DNA of 64,000 nucleotides from Pontederia crassipes (lineage: Eukaryota; Streptophyta; Magnoliopsida; Commelinales; Pontederiaceae): the NCBI GenBank assembly GCA_030549335.1, contig CM060198.1:54755995-54819994 (forward strand), in the 5' to 3' direction. Of this stretch, positions 1 through 12,000 are shown in pieces. Below the pieces are notes generated by a model that was not told where the DNA came from, did no database searches, and worked only from the letters and a program-made list of their open reading frames with translations. The translations under genes and the position numbers were made by a program. Numbering within the stretch: position 1 is the first letter of the stretch; each line of letters starts with the position of its first letter.

Positions 1-364
1 TATCACGTCACGGAATTCACGTACTTTAATATTTCACTTTAAGTATACCAAAAGAAACATAATAATAAAAAAAACTAATTCAAAAACATAATCACATCAA
101 AGAGTATTCAATTTATACTCTTTGAAACAAAAAGAAATTAACAAACATTTAATATATCCAATAAAAAATAAACCTTCCACTACATAATATTTTGTACTAT
201 GAAGTTAATGAAAAGTTCTAATAGAAGCACGGTTGCTTTGAATCACTGTTTTTAGTCTACTAAATTAATTTACTTTTTCCATGAGTTGTGCCATCATATT
301 TGTAGACAAATCTTGGATTATTAATATTCACAAATCATATTCGTGTTAATAACTTGGGTTATTT

Positions 365-860
365 CCATACACCTCACCTAAATTATCGCGATTTTTCACA
401 TTTAACATCAAATTAAGGACTTATTTTTTATATCCTTAAATTATTACGATTTTTCACTTTAGTCCTTTCGTCTATTTCTGTTATATTTTATGTTACTTTT
501 TATTTTTTATTTATGAAAAAATTATATTTATTACTCCTCTCTTCATAACATATCAAATAATAAATATAAAAAAGAAAAAAAAGAAAATTAAGCGGGGATG
601 GTAATTTAGTTTTTCTTCATTATTGATATTTTTTGTTTACAATTTTAATCCTTCCAACAATTTTTTTATTTTTTATATTTATTATTTTATATTTTTTTTG
701 GAGGAAGAAGTAATTTAATCTTTTTATAAATGGAAAAAAAGTAACATAAAACATACGAGAGGATTAAAGTAAAAAAGTTGTGATAATTTAGAAATAAAAA
801 AATAAGTTTATAATTTATGATTAAATATAAAAATTCGTGATAATTTAGGAGAAAACTTTA
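365..860. mobile_element. MITE-like long inverted-repeat element, copy 1
   Basis: An AT-rich segment has two roughly 95-base arms (about 377-475 and 755-850) that are imperfect reverse complements. Each arm carries the phrase CCTAAATTATCRCGA followed by ATTTTTCAC-like and AATCCT/AGTCCT phrases. The same arms recur at 38498-38993, which makes this a repeated family rather than a chance palindrome. There is no coding capacity. The superfamily is not assigned because no clean target-site duplication is visible. Confidence 0.6.
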
Positions 861-1365
861 CAATGTAAGATCACCATGCATTTATATTCTTATTTTTATG
901 TTTCAAACATCTCTTTTCTTAATACACAGAATATATATATTTAAGCACCCAACCACCCACCATCGCCATTATTATTTTTATTATTATTCTACATGGCAAA
1001 AAACATCTTTCCTTAAATGCGCGTTAGATCAAATCTTATATATAAATAAATTCAATAATTAAAATTAGAAATTGTGAAAAAAATTATGATGCCTTTTCTT
1101 TAAAAAACATCATTTTTATGATGGATTTAATAAGTTAATGACGATTTCCCTGTTTTAAATAAAAGATATGGTCTCTTTTATCTTTTTCTATTATCAGATT
1201 ATAAATATATTAGTCAGATCAAAATTTCTTAAACGAAAATAACATCATTTGTCGATATCCGATAATTAACAATATATAATATACGATGTCCGTACTTCAA
1301 AAATACACAATCATTTTATCTTGTTATTATACTATATATTGATTTACAATACTGAGTTTAACGTA

Positions 1366-1706
1366 GGTGTCAACAATTTCTGTGTGAAACACGTGTCAAA
1401 CGATTTTACGCATATTTTTTTTTATTATTCTCGATTGAATAATTTAGAGATCATTGATAATAAAAAAATAGTTTTATAACATAAAAAGTTATAAAATATC
1501 ATATATCTATTATCAAGAATAATAATGTGCATAAATTTGTAAAATTTTAAAAATGATGAATATAATTATTATTAATTATTTGAATCATATTTTTGTTATT
1601 ATTAATAAACCTCTAAATTGTTCATAAGAAAGATATCAAAAATAATAAAGAAAAATATGCGTAAAGTCGTTTCACACGTGCTTAGGCACGGAAATCGCTT
1701 GACACC
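1366..1706. mobile_element. MITE-like inverted-repeat element
   Basis: The left end GGTGTCAA is followed by CACGTGT and then ACGCATATTTTT. The right end shows the reverse complement of each block in the same order, giving terminal arms of about 65 imperfect bases around an AT-rich core with no ORF. The size and long arms suggest a non-autonomous Mutator-type MITE, but no direct flanking duplication is visible. The neighbourhood near 4630-4790 contains a diverged stretch similar to sequence just right of this element, so it may once have been part of a larger repeat. Confidence 0.55.
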
Positions 1707-2437
1707 ATTATACCCTTATAATATTTATTTTTCAAGTATTATAATGACCGACTCTTTGCTTTGTTGACTTTGCCATTAACTTAGAATCTCGATTTCAACT
1801 TTTTATATTAATATATAAAAAATTCTTAAGTTCCATTATTCTTTTTTTCTTAGTTGAAGTATCATTATTTGATCATTATTTTCTGCTTCGAACACCAAAT
1901 TGATCAGATGCTAATTAGTTTTGAATACCGGTGAGTCATCGAAAAAAAAGAATTTGTTCATGCATTTACCATGGATTAACTTTGTTCAATGAGTTTAAGC
2001 GACAAAATATTTACACATGGGAATGCAATAAATAATAAGAGGCTAATGGGCCACGAGAAAAAAAATGCATTGAATAATTATTTCTAGCTACTTACAAAAT
2101 TCATTTTCTTGGCTTTTAAGAAATTGAGGTCAGAAATCAAAAATCGTGTAGACGCACTTGGCCCTTATATAGTGGATAAAATCATAAAAATCTATATCCA
2201 TTGTATATGATCCCAAATAGCACACCCTTCTTAGGGTCCTTAGGGATGAAGAAGTAATGCAAAATTGATCTCGATGGTCACTTCACAATTTACATATGTG
2301 ATCAGTTTTTTTCTGACCAAATTGATGCAACTTTAATGATTTACACCACTTTTTTTTAAAAAAAAATATTTCTCGGTGTCTAAGAATTAGTGTAGAAAAA
2401 TAGTGCATTGTCCATAAGTTAAAAGTACTTATCATCG
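1707..2437. other. Intergenic, no gene seen
   Basis: AT-rich sequence with no ORF, splice-compatible coding signal or repeat end that I can recognise. Confidence 0.5.
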
Positions 2438-2516
2438 AACTTAACTAATCTGATTAGATCGTCTCGCGTTATATCGAATTCAACTAATCTGATTAGGCCA
2501 TTTCGCGTCATGTACC
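2438..2516. repeat. Two-copy 39-bp tandem repeat
   Basis: The phrase AACTAATCTGATTAG is followed by a CGTCTCGCGT/CATTTCGCGT segment and recurs with a 39-base period (starts at 2443 and 2482). It is locally more GC-rich than its surroundings. The origin is unknown. Confidence 0.6.
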
Positions 2517-2919
2517 TGACAATGAGATGCTTCCAATAAAAAAATTTATATTTATAAAAATTTAATTTTAAAAGCTTAGTTAAGCGAGGGGTCGATTACT
2601 CTCCCTCTAATTCTTGGTATTTACACCACTTATTTTTCATTTTGACATGTTTCCTTTTGACTTTTCTTTTCGACATTTAATTCTTTCCTCTTCTTTATTT
2701 CCTTTTTTAATATTCTCTATCCCACAAAAAAAAAGTTTTTCCCATATATTTCAGGTGCCTTTTTTTAAATAATCAGAATTCATAAGTGCCCTATCACGAG
2801 AATCATTCTTGTTATGTTGACCGAGCGTTGACCCCAGTCGTCGCATTCCGGTCAAATACGGCAAGTTAGTGCGTATTGCACAACCATGCATGAACCACCT
2901 CCACAATCCATATATATAT

Positions 2920-2963
2920 ATGAACTCATATCGGACACGTGTGTGCGTAAGAGAGGTGAGAGA

Positions 2964-3013
<50 letters not shown>

Positions 3014-3237
3014 ATGCTCATGCGTTAGGTCTGTGGGTTCTTTGTGCTGCGGTTGTTGCGGTGTTGCCGACGTTGTACTCTCAGCAGTTGCGCGCCGGCG
3101 ACATGAGCCCGAATGTGGAGAATTGTAACATCGCTCCCTCGGGTGAACGGAGTTGCATATACCATGGCCCTCGAGTTGTTTACAGGCCTCCGGCCGCCCC
3201 GAAACCTCGCGTCTGCAACTCTCGTGAGATGCCTTAA
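2920..3237 (+). CDS. Possible small secreted or membrane-anchored peptide
   Basis: An intronless frame of 105 codons from the ATG at 2920, in a locally GC-rich segment (3000-3235) within AT-rich DNA. An in-frame ATG at 2890 is also possible. The (GA)n microsatellite is read as Arg-Glu repeats. It is followed by a hydrophobic stretch (about residues 37-50, LWVLCAAVVAVL) that could be a signal anchor. The C-terminal half is Cys-, Pro- and Arg-containing (CNIAPSGERSCIYHGP, then YRPPAAPKPRVCN) and ends at TAA. A TATA-like run lies at 2911-2921, immediately at the ATG, which argues that the true start is downstream or that the run is not a promoter. The family is not recognised. The repeat-encoded basic/acidic tract before the hydrophobic segment is atypical of a signal peptide, so this may be a leader plus a shorter peptide, or non-coding. 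Confidence 0.3.
2970..3010. repeat. (GA)n microsatellite
   Basis: An uninterrupted GA dinucleotide run of about 40 bases inside the possible small ORF. GA/CT runs are common in plant 5' leaders. Confidence 0.95.
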
Positions 3238-3239
3238 AT

Positions 3240-3297
3240 CATCGTCGTCGTCGTCACTTCTTCTTCTTCTTCTTCTTTCTTCTTCTTCTTCTTCTAA
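3240..3297. repeat. (TCG)n / (CTT)n microsatellite
   Basis: A short TCG run is followed by two blocks of CTT/TTC trinucleotides, directly after the stop of the possible small ORF. Confidence 0.9.
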
Positions 3298-3542
3298 TAA
3301 GGTTTAATATATTTTGGAGCACCAAGTTAATCTTCTTCGTGTACTTCTAATTAATGTTTAATATATTTTGAGCAAATGGTCCAACATGTTCATCATGAAA
3401 GCTAATTATCAAAGGTCTGTCTAGTTCTCTCAAAATACAAATAAAAATATAAAGTATAGTTATTATCAATGATTTAATTCATTATTCCTTATCGAGGCTA
3501 AACACTTCACAAGAAAAATGCTTCATACGTTCTTTAAATTCA

Positions 3543-3686
<144 letters not shown>

Positions 3687-3789
3687 TTTAAGTTCTGCAT
3701 TGATCCGGTTCGTTGTTTAAAGTGCGTGATAGTAGTAACAATTCATTTTTTCCCCTTAAGAATGCAAATTGTTTAACTAGTTAATTTCA

Positions 3790-4035
3790 TTTCCGGCGGA
3801 CAAATCCGAATTTAACTCCAAATTTCCGACGGACGGTATAAACTATCGAAGGATAGTTTTCGACGGACAAATACCGATGAAAATATCGTATTTTTTACGT
3901 TTTTCGACGGACAGTACCCTTCTGAATTTTCCAGAATTTATGACGAACAGTACTGATGAAAATTGCAACTTTAATTTTTTTTTTTGTGATATAAAGAGTT
4001 TTCAATAGAAATCTCATCGTCGGTAGTATAAGTGA
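3790..4035. mobile_element. CACTA-like subterminal repeat fragment
   Basis: The motif CGACGGACA/CGACGGAC is repeated at about 3815, 3859 and 3905, with GACGAACAGTAC at about 3943, and spaced ACCGATGAAAAT phrases. Clusters of short CG-containing repeats like this are typical of En/Spm (CACTA) subterminal regions. Neither a CACTA terminus nor a coding part is present, so this would be a remnant. The reverse-complement phrase ATCGTCGGTAGTA near 4016 fits the alternating orientation of such repeats. Confidence 0.45.
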
Positions 4036-4825
4036 AACCCTAGATGAGGCTATCGATATAATAAATAATAGGAGGACATGCTAATCGAAGGAAAGAGATT
4101 GAGAAGTATCGGATGATTCTTTTTTTCTTGTTAGAACCCTCATTTGATCAAATTATTTTTCATATTGCAGACTATATCAAGGAATTTGCTTATATATTTG
4201 CCAATCATTATAAATAAAAAAGAATAAATTTCAATAAGTGTTAAAACATATTATATATAGTATTCCTTAAAAATAACTATCCGATAAGTATTACATATGA
4301 ACTGTGAAATAAATTATGTTGTAAATACCCTAAACTCATGTGGAAATCAATGATCGGCTGCCGTTCATGTCATTATTTTTACCTAAACACAGTTAAAATT
4401 TTACCATCCAAATATACATCGACAGCAAACCAAAATTTTGATGGTGAAAAATATATTTAACACGATGTCAATAAAATATGGTATATTTATCCTTTAATTT
4501 GTTCATCTAATAAATTTTCAAATATTCCAATATGTTCAACATGAAAATTAAAGGTCTAGCTTCAAATAATCCATCAATACATTCATCAATAAAAATTATG
4601 AAGAAGATTTCAAAACTAAAAAATGGCATATAATTTATCGATCATGGTGCAAAATGTGTTTTGAATATTATCAATGATCTCTTATTAACTAACAAAAAAA
4701 ATATGAAAGAAAAAGAAAAAAATACGTAAGGCTATTACGCCTCAATTGACTTTGCTGTTAACTTGGAATCAAAGTGATATTAACCATTTGACAGAAAAAA
4801 AAAGTGATATTAACCAACCAATAAG

Positions 4826-4990
4826 CTTGGGATGGTGAAGTGATAAGTGGCTTGCTCCTGCTTAGGATTCGAATTTCTGTGAATATAAAAAATTCTTATT
4901 TGAAGTTTCACCTGCTAATGTTAGACACGCAAACAGTAGGCGGATCGATCTTCATGGTAGATCAACCTCTAACTAGTAGGTGGTACACTT
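4826..4990 (+). mobile_element. tRNA-derived SINE candidate
   Basis: A tRNA-like RNA polymerase III promoter pair is visible: an A-box-like TGGTGAAGTGATAAGTGG at about 4833, and a B-box-like AGGATTCGAATTTC about 30 bases later (consensus GGTTCGANTCC). This spacing is that of tRNA-derived plant SINEs. The 3' end and target-site duplication are not clear, so the right boundary is approximate. It is not a tRNA gene, because no acceptor stem can be formed. Confidence 0.45.
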
Positions 4991-6084
4991 TTTATAGACC
5001 AACCTTAAATATCTGAATGGTACACTTTTTAGCATCGCACAAATTGAATCATTAGTCCGCTTGCCAACTGGATCGATGTCAACTGATTTGAAGCTTGCAT
5101 TCGTTTAAATATATCTCAAAGTTTGAATTGATGCATGTATAATTATAATATCCCTACTACATGTATCACACGTTATTCGTGCCTATGATTCACCCTCACC
5201 CAAATTACTTGGGTAATAACAACTCGATTAAAGTTGTAACAAATATTCAAAAAGTAATTTTATTATTAAAGTTGTAAAAATAATATTTTTCTTTATCCAT
5301 TTATTGTTTACAGCTTGTCTATGTAATGATTACTGAATTATTATTTAATAGACTATATTTTATAATCAATTTATTTTTTTTAAAAAAAAGCTTAGAATAA
5401 ATTTAATATTTACATTAAAGTTTACGACTTTCTATAGCGAAGTCGAAAGTTCGGTCCTTTCATACAATTTACCAAAAAAAAATTCTAGTTGCATCAAATG
5501 GATTTTCCAATTTTCATGTACATCAAGCTAAAAATGTAATTGGTAGTGATAGAATGTGGGTGTTCCGTAATTCCAAGTCTCCATAGATGGGACTCTTGAA
5601 AATCCTTTCTATAAATAGCTAATCATAGGAAAAAGCATACCATAAACTGATAAAGCATACCATAAACTACTAGGGCAACTAGGAGAAACAATTAAGAACA
5701 GTTGGTATGAACAGAAGTGTGGAAATATTTGGGACGCAGAAAGGCATCAAATCTTATATGAACATGAAAATTTTACAGAAAACAATGCATCCTTTGTACA
5801 ACAAAACATTTGTAATAGGTGAGACACGCTATAGGAAAAAGCACGTTACAATATTTTAGGTTTCCATGTTGCAAGTGTGATTCAAGTTTCGACTAGATCT
5901 ATATATATATATGTGCTAAACAACATCGATCGCATCTTAAAGGTCATATTGACATAAAGAATATAAAGAATATTTCCCAGCTATCCGTATGTACAGTGAA
6001 TTGAACATGCTCCCAAGGGTCAGCTTCCCGGGAGGACTTCAATAACATTTCGGTAATGCTTGCCGAATTAATGCGATGGGATGA
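4991..6084. other. Region downstream of dymeclin, no gene seen
   Basis: AT-rich sequence downstream of the proposed dymeclin stop. The part closest to 6085 may be its 3' UTR. No reliable ORF. Confidence 0.4.
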
Positions 6085-9000
6085 TCAAATATTTAGTTCA
6101 TCAGGATGGGGGTTCTGTGAAGATCATGTCATTAGCTAAGATCATATAAGCTGAAGAGTGTAACATATCAAAACCAAATGCTTTAGAGATGACCATTTCA
6201 AAGTTGATTCACAGCAAAAGTTCCTAGATCAGAGAGTGTGAGCACACTTTTTTCATCTAGATGAATGTTGCCCTTAAATCTCAGATGCATACAACAAGGA
6301 TGCATGCGTAAATTAGTAATACCAACAACATTGACCAGTTGCACGAAATACATCAGTGTTGCCTTCACAAAAATAAAATAAAATAAAATCTGTGACTACA
6401 AGTGTGACCCTACAGTTGTTTTCTTCGTATTCTAACTACCAACTACCAAGTAATAGTAGAATTATCTCCGGTCGGTGTGAAATAGAAATGGTAGGTTTTT
6501 AGTGTGAAAGACCAGGTAACAAAGATGACAAGGGGTGTTGAGCGGGTAGGATCGACCCGCGAACCTAATGACCCAACCTGACCTTAGGTACGGGTCAAGA
6601 TTTTCCGAACCCAGTCGACCCCACCCAATTTTTTTTTATTTGTTTTTTTATTTTTTTTAGTTTTCAACTTATATTATGTATAAAAAAATAAAAAATATAT
6701 TAAAATAAAATTAAATGTGTAAAATAATGTTTAAATGTTGAATAAATTATTTTATGATTTTTAAATAATTATTATATAATAGTTTCATATTAAATAATAG
6801 AGAAAGTAAGAAAAAATTTAAAAAAAAAATGGTGGTCGAGTAACCCGACCACCAGACCCGGGTTCAGGTCGGGTTGGATCGGATCCAGCCTTCCAAAATG
6901 GGCTGACCCGACCCGATCAAAATCAGGCGGGTCAGGTCGGGTCCATGAACACCCTTTCATGACAAGAATGTCATAAGAGAAATAACATATGCTAGTCATT
7001 AGAAAGTTCCAGGTTAAAGAAGCTCGAAGAAATATTCGAGACAAAAAGAAGCTCAATGGAACAAATTAACTAATATGGAAGCAATTCTTTGTAAATACTT
7101 TAACAATTTAAATGGAGCACGTTGCTCTATTTCAACATGTAACAGCCACAATACCATGTAGAATATAAAAGAAAAACAGACGGTTGCAATTCTAACAAAA
7201 TAGACTTACATCTCGAGGAAGATCCACATGGAACAAGTTGATCACAGCAGGATTAAAAGTGAATCTGCTTCACAGAACATTTTGAACCCATAAACACAGG
7301 TTGTAATATACTTTGAAAAAAAAACACGGGATGTAATACAAGTTAAATGTGGAAATTCACAACTGAATATCCAAAGAAATAAATGCATATTTGAGTGGTG
7401 AAATACATAATTAAGCATGTATTTTATACATGTGCCATGAATTAGTTTAAATGGTTGTCTGAAAAGAAGTTTTGCATGTCATATATGAAGAAAACCAAAG
7501 AATGGCATACCTCTTCACAAAAGACACTTATTCATAAAAGATGACATAATAACAGGAATGTCACATCTAACGTCAGAGAGAAATTTAATAACCCACCTAA
7601 CCTATTGGAATCAAGCTTCTATTGACTCGTTGTATCCCTTTAACAATTTCTCTAGCACACTTTTTGCTTTCATACAAGGATATCTCTCTGATGTTTATGT
7701 AATAGCCTAATGCATAAGTATGAGCACAGGATGTGCCAAGAAAAATATATAATATGAAAAACTTCAAGAAATTAAAATGCTACATTTGGAAGTAGAGCTT
7801 AGTAGCCTATTGTCAATATGACCCAAACAAATGAGGTCCTCTAACTCCCACTTTTATTGGACAAGTTTGCTCCCCTGGTGGGCAAGACCAACAAAAACTT
7901 TTAGATATCGTATCAATTTCATCAGAGTGAAAGGTAGCCAGTGGATTCAGTCTTTTGTGATTGCAAGGCTCAAATGGGGAGCAGCTGAAGCCGGAAAAAG
8001 TAACAAAGCTGCTCTGAAGACAAACTCATCAGCAAGCATGATGAAGATGAAAAGCATCACCAGAGCATCTCCTCAACCATGATAGAGTTCCTTGGAAAAG
8101 TTCCTGAGAACTCTTGCATCAGGGTTGTGTTAGCATCTAAGATCAACATCAAGCTCAACGAACTCTCTCTTCTCTCAACAACATACCAAACTTTTTCTTT
8201 GAAACAACCACATACTCAAATACATACCATGGTGTACCAATTTAAAAATAAATAAAAATATTGGGTATGTACCCCATATGTAAAACCACCCATGCCCAAA
8301 ATGGACCAGGTACAGGTATTTTGCTAAAACATAGGTACCCATACGTAAGAAGTAATAATATAAACTATTTTTCAACAAAAAGAAAGAAGGCTAAGCTACT
8401 TCCTTTGTCAATTGTCCAAATGCTACTGCACATGTCAAGACCATATCTCATGTAGATGAAGGGTCCCCATAATGCCACTCCCCAAAAACTTAATGCCACT
8501 CCCCAAAAACTTAATGCCACTCCAAAGTGACTATTTTATCCTCTCCACTTACATTTTAATCTTTAAATGCCATTACTCTGTTGTCTCTTCAGATTCCACC
8601 CAAATGTTTTATTCAAAGATATTTTTAACTCTGATTGTTACTTTTGAATGATGTGTCATCTTCCTATATCATTAGAACGTATAATACAATATTACATATG
8701 CATACTTTATTATTTATTTCATGTGAAAATTGATTTATATACAGAACAATTATCACACTAGCTATCTTCTTTTTTATCTAATTGCATGAGTTATATTTTG
8801 AACCAATAATGATCCCTCTTGATGATCTAAGGTTATCTAAGTTTTATATTTTAATTATATATATATATATATATATATTAGGGAAAAAAAGGATGACCGC
8901 CAGGTTAGGTGGTTGTCATCCAGGTGTATATATAACTATGGGATGAAAATGATATACAAGTGTGAGCTCTCAAAGTGAGAGCAGTAGCAAAAATAAAAGT

Positions 9001-12000
9001 ACATCAATTATCCAAAACCCCACTCTCGAAGAAGGAAGGAAATGTGGTGTACAATACGCTCAATGTGACATCGCTCTCCACAAAAAATCACCCGGTTACG
9101 CTGGAGCCATAAGGCCCAGGAACCAGCCAAAAAAGATGCTAGTGGCACTCTCTATCTCTATCTCTGTCGTGTCAATGCTCGGAACGACTGCCATAGGGCC
9201 TGAGAATCTGGGGAGAAAGACCCCCAATGGTCATCCGCTGCCAAATGCCTCGTGTTGTCGGATGCTCAAAAAATAGATGGCCAACGTCCTCCTCTGCCTC
9301 ACCACACAAAATGCAAGACGTGTCCGTGTGGGGTGCCCAGCGTGCCCTGTATGTCCTGGTGCAGAGCCGGCCCCTCCGCATAAGCCAAGAAAAGATCTTG
9401 ACTTTCAGCGGTATCCGGAATCGCCAAATGAGCATACAATCTGTCCAAAAATCCTCTGACGCCACGTCTGGAAGGAACTTGATGTATAACCTGCGTGCTG
9501 ACCATGACTCCGATAGCCATACTCATCCATCAGGCCTAGAGTGGTCAGGACGGTAGGGGGCTATCCTCAGGTGGAGCTCCAGAAGCTCAGTGATGAGCTG
9601 GTCCATGAGGGCTGATCTAAAAAGAGGGGTCCAGGATCCAGAGCCGATATCACCAGCCTCGGACCACGTCTCCGCCATTGTCGCGTTAGGATGTGCCGCC
9701 AGAGCATATAGGCGGGGGAAAGCCTCTACGAGCGGAATCCCGGGGAACCAACTGTGTCGCCAAAAAGAGAAAAGCTCTCATGTGCCGAGTGATGGTGTCA
9801 TGAGCGGGCGATAGCAAAAAGATTAATCTTAATTTATTTGTTCACTGTTTCTTATTAGGTGGATGAATACAACAGGACTACTACACTATGAATTTTTTTT
9901 GGAAGCAAAAAAAGAAGTGAAAATTATTTGAACTCAGAGATTCGTTCATTGTAACTTTGTATGCTAATGAACTATTTACCTCGCGTATGTTGAGACAATA
10001 GTTTTATCACTTTATTGAGTTGATCGTGATTATGTGATTTTAATAATAATTTTGCAATTTATTTTCTTATCATACACTAATTTAAGTGTGATCAGAAGTT
10101 TTAAAATTTAAATATTTCAAATACTAGTTATCTACTATGAACATTTTATTCACTAAATTTGCTATCTATAATTAAGCTATTCCTTGGGCATAATTGAATT
10201 TTTATGCTTATTTTAATAAAAATCTAGTGATTTATTATTATTTTGTATGTTGCATGATAATTCTCCATTTGTGATACAAAAGGGCACAGAAGTGAAGATA
10301 ATGATGCTTTGGGAGTTGGAGGAATTTTAGGAGATTGAAGTTATGTGCCAATCAGGTGGAATATGAAGAGACATAAAGTGAATATAATAAAAAAATATTA
10401 AAAATAAAATAAAGGATAGAATTGTCAATTTGGAGTGGCATTAAGGACACCCATAGATGAATAACTAGTCAACTTAGTGTATCATGCTTGTGGTGTAATT
10501 AACATATGGAAGTTAACTGAAAAAAATATAAATAGATGGGAAACTTGGAAAGAAATAAAAAAAACATTAATAATGATTTAATGAACATTTTTTTAGAGAG
10601 ATTAATGAACATATTTCATTCTACTCTTATCAGAGCATTCTTTCTTCCTATTAACAAAATGAATGATAAAATATTGGTCAGTGTGTAACTAAAAAAAGAA
10701 TTGCTAAGTGAGAATCTACTTTCTTGAAAAAAAAAGGGCGTACCCATGGGATAAAACTAGTCTCCAAATATATGGGATAAAGAATTCCTCTGGATGACTC
10801 TCCTGTTCATAAGTGAACCTCAGCTGAGTAAACATCTGCTGAACAATCATGTCAGTATGCATCCTTCAAACAATTTTGTGAATATTATAAAAATATTATC
10901 CAGGAGTTATAATGTAATTATGCATCAAGGATCATCTTCTCCAAACTTGCAATCAAATTATACCTTCATCCCTTCACCACGCCATGAACGGCAATTTGTA
11001 ACTATAAGTTGAAGGACCTTGTCCACAGACCATTCACCATCAAATTTTTGCACATCCATACGACTATTGAAAAAATCCAAAACCTGCAGGAAAGAGATTA
11101 ATTTTTAGCATCCATGTTAGAACACTACAGAAGATTACAGAAGCACAATAACAACAATACGGACAGCATACAGTGTATATATTTTCTAGAAGTTCGTTAA
11201 ACAGTGGATGGCTCTTAAATGGTTGAAAAACCTCCTGACGATGCATTATTGCATATAAAACCTGTTTCAAACAATAGAAATGTGTTAAATTACTTGAATC
11301 CAACAAATACCTGATATATCAAAAGAATGGATAACTACCTCAGGATTCCGGGGCAACGCATATGTAAGAATTGCATTAACAATCTCTAGTACTATCTTTA
11401 GTAAGTCAGTATAGATTTGAAGCTCTGTCGACTACAACACACAATATATGTGTGTCAGCATAGAGCAACATCCATAACATCAAAAGCTGCAGAAAAGTGG
11501 ATGATACGAGATATTACCACATTTTCTGCCAGGTTGGCCCCACCTTCAGCCTCGAAGACTTTAGCTTTTAGAGTTTTGTCATTCTTTAGCTCAGCTAACT
11601 TTGTACACCTGGAAAATAGAATTGTGGAATGCAATAGCAAAGAACCACCAAATCAATATTACTACTGAGGTAATAGCAATTACTGGGGAGACTGAACATA
11701 CAAGGAGAAAAGGATTTCCAAGTTTAGCCACATCATGATAAAATACTTTCTGAGAGGGAAAAGGATGACTACCAGTTTGGTTGTCATCCATCATGACAAA
11801 ATATTATCAATAAATGATTACAGGGAAGTAACATACTTGCGAGAAAGCATGTCGAAAAGGCTAACCAGCTGCTGCGATGCATATGCACTCAACTTATGTG
11901 CATGAGGAGCCATATTCGACAATACCGCCAGACAATTTGTATGGAGATAAACATCCTGTTATATGTAAGTACGACTGTCAGTACAATTACGAAGAGTGCC

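Larger units (their letters stand above)
8461..10452. mobile_element. Mutator-type (MULE) element in dymeclin intron 16, carrying LINE sequence
   Basis: The left end GGGTCCCCATAATGCCACTCC and the right end (reverse complement GGGTGTCCTTAATGCCACTCC) are inverted repeats that continue through AAAGTGAC/AAATTGAC and ATTTTATCC/ATTCTATCC. The flanks are nearly identical 9-mers, GTAGATGAA (8452-8460) and ATAGATGAA (10453-10461), consistent with the 9-bp duplication of Mutator-type elements. The left end contains three tandem copies of AATGCCACTCC, against one at the right. No Mutator transposase is visible. The interior holds a (TA)n run and a GC-rich minus-strand LINE fragment. Confidence 0.7.

Noticed and set aside
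4833..4880. tRNA gene at the A/B-box-like sequence
   Set aside because: The boxes are present, but no cloverleaf or acceptor stem can be drawn. A SINE head is more likely.
7831..8082. Plus-strand 83-codon frame
   Set aside because: It lies within dymeclin intron 16, has no family features and ordinary intron-like composition on both sides.
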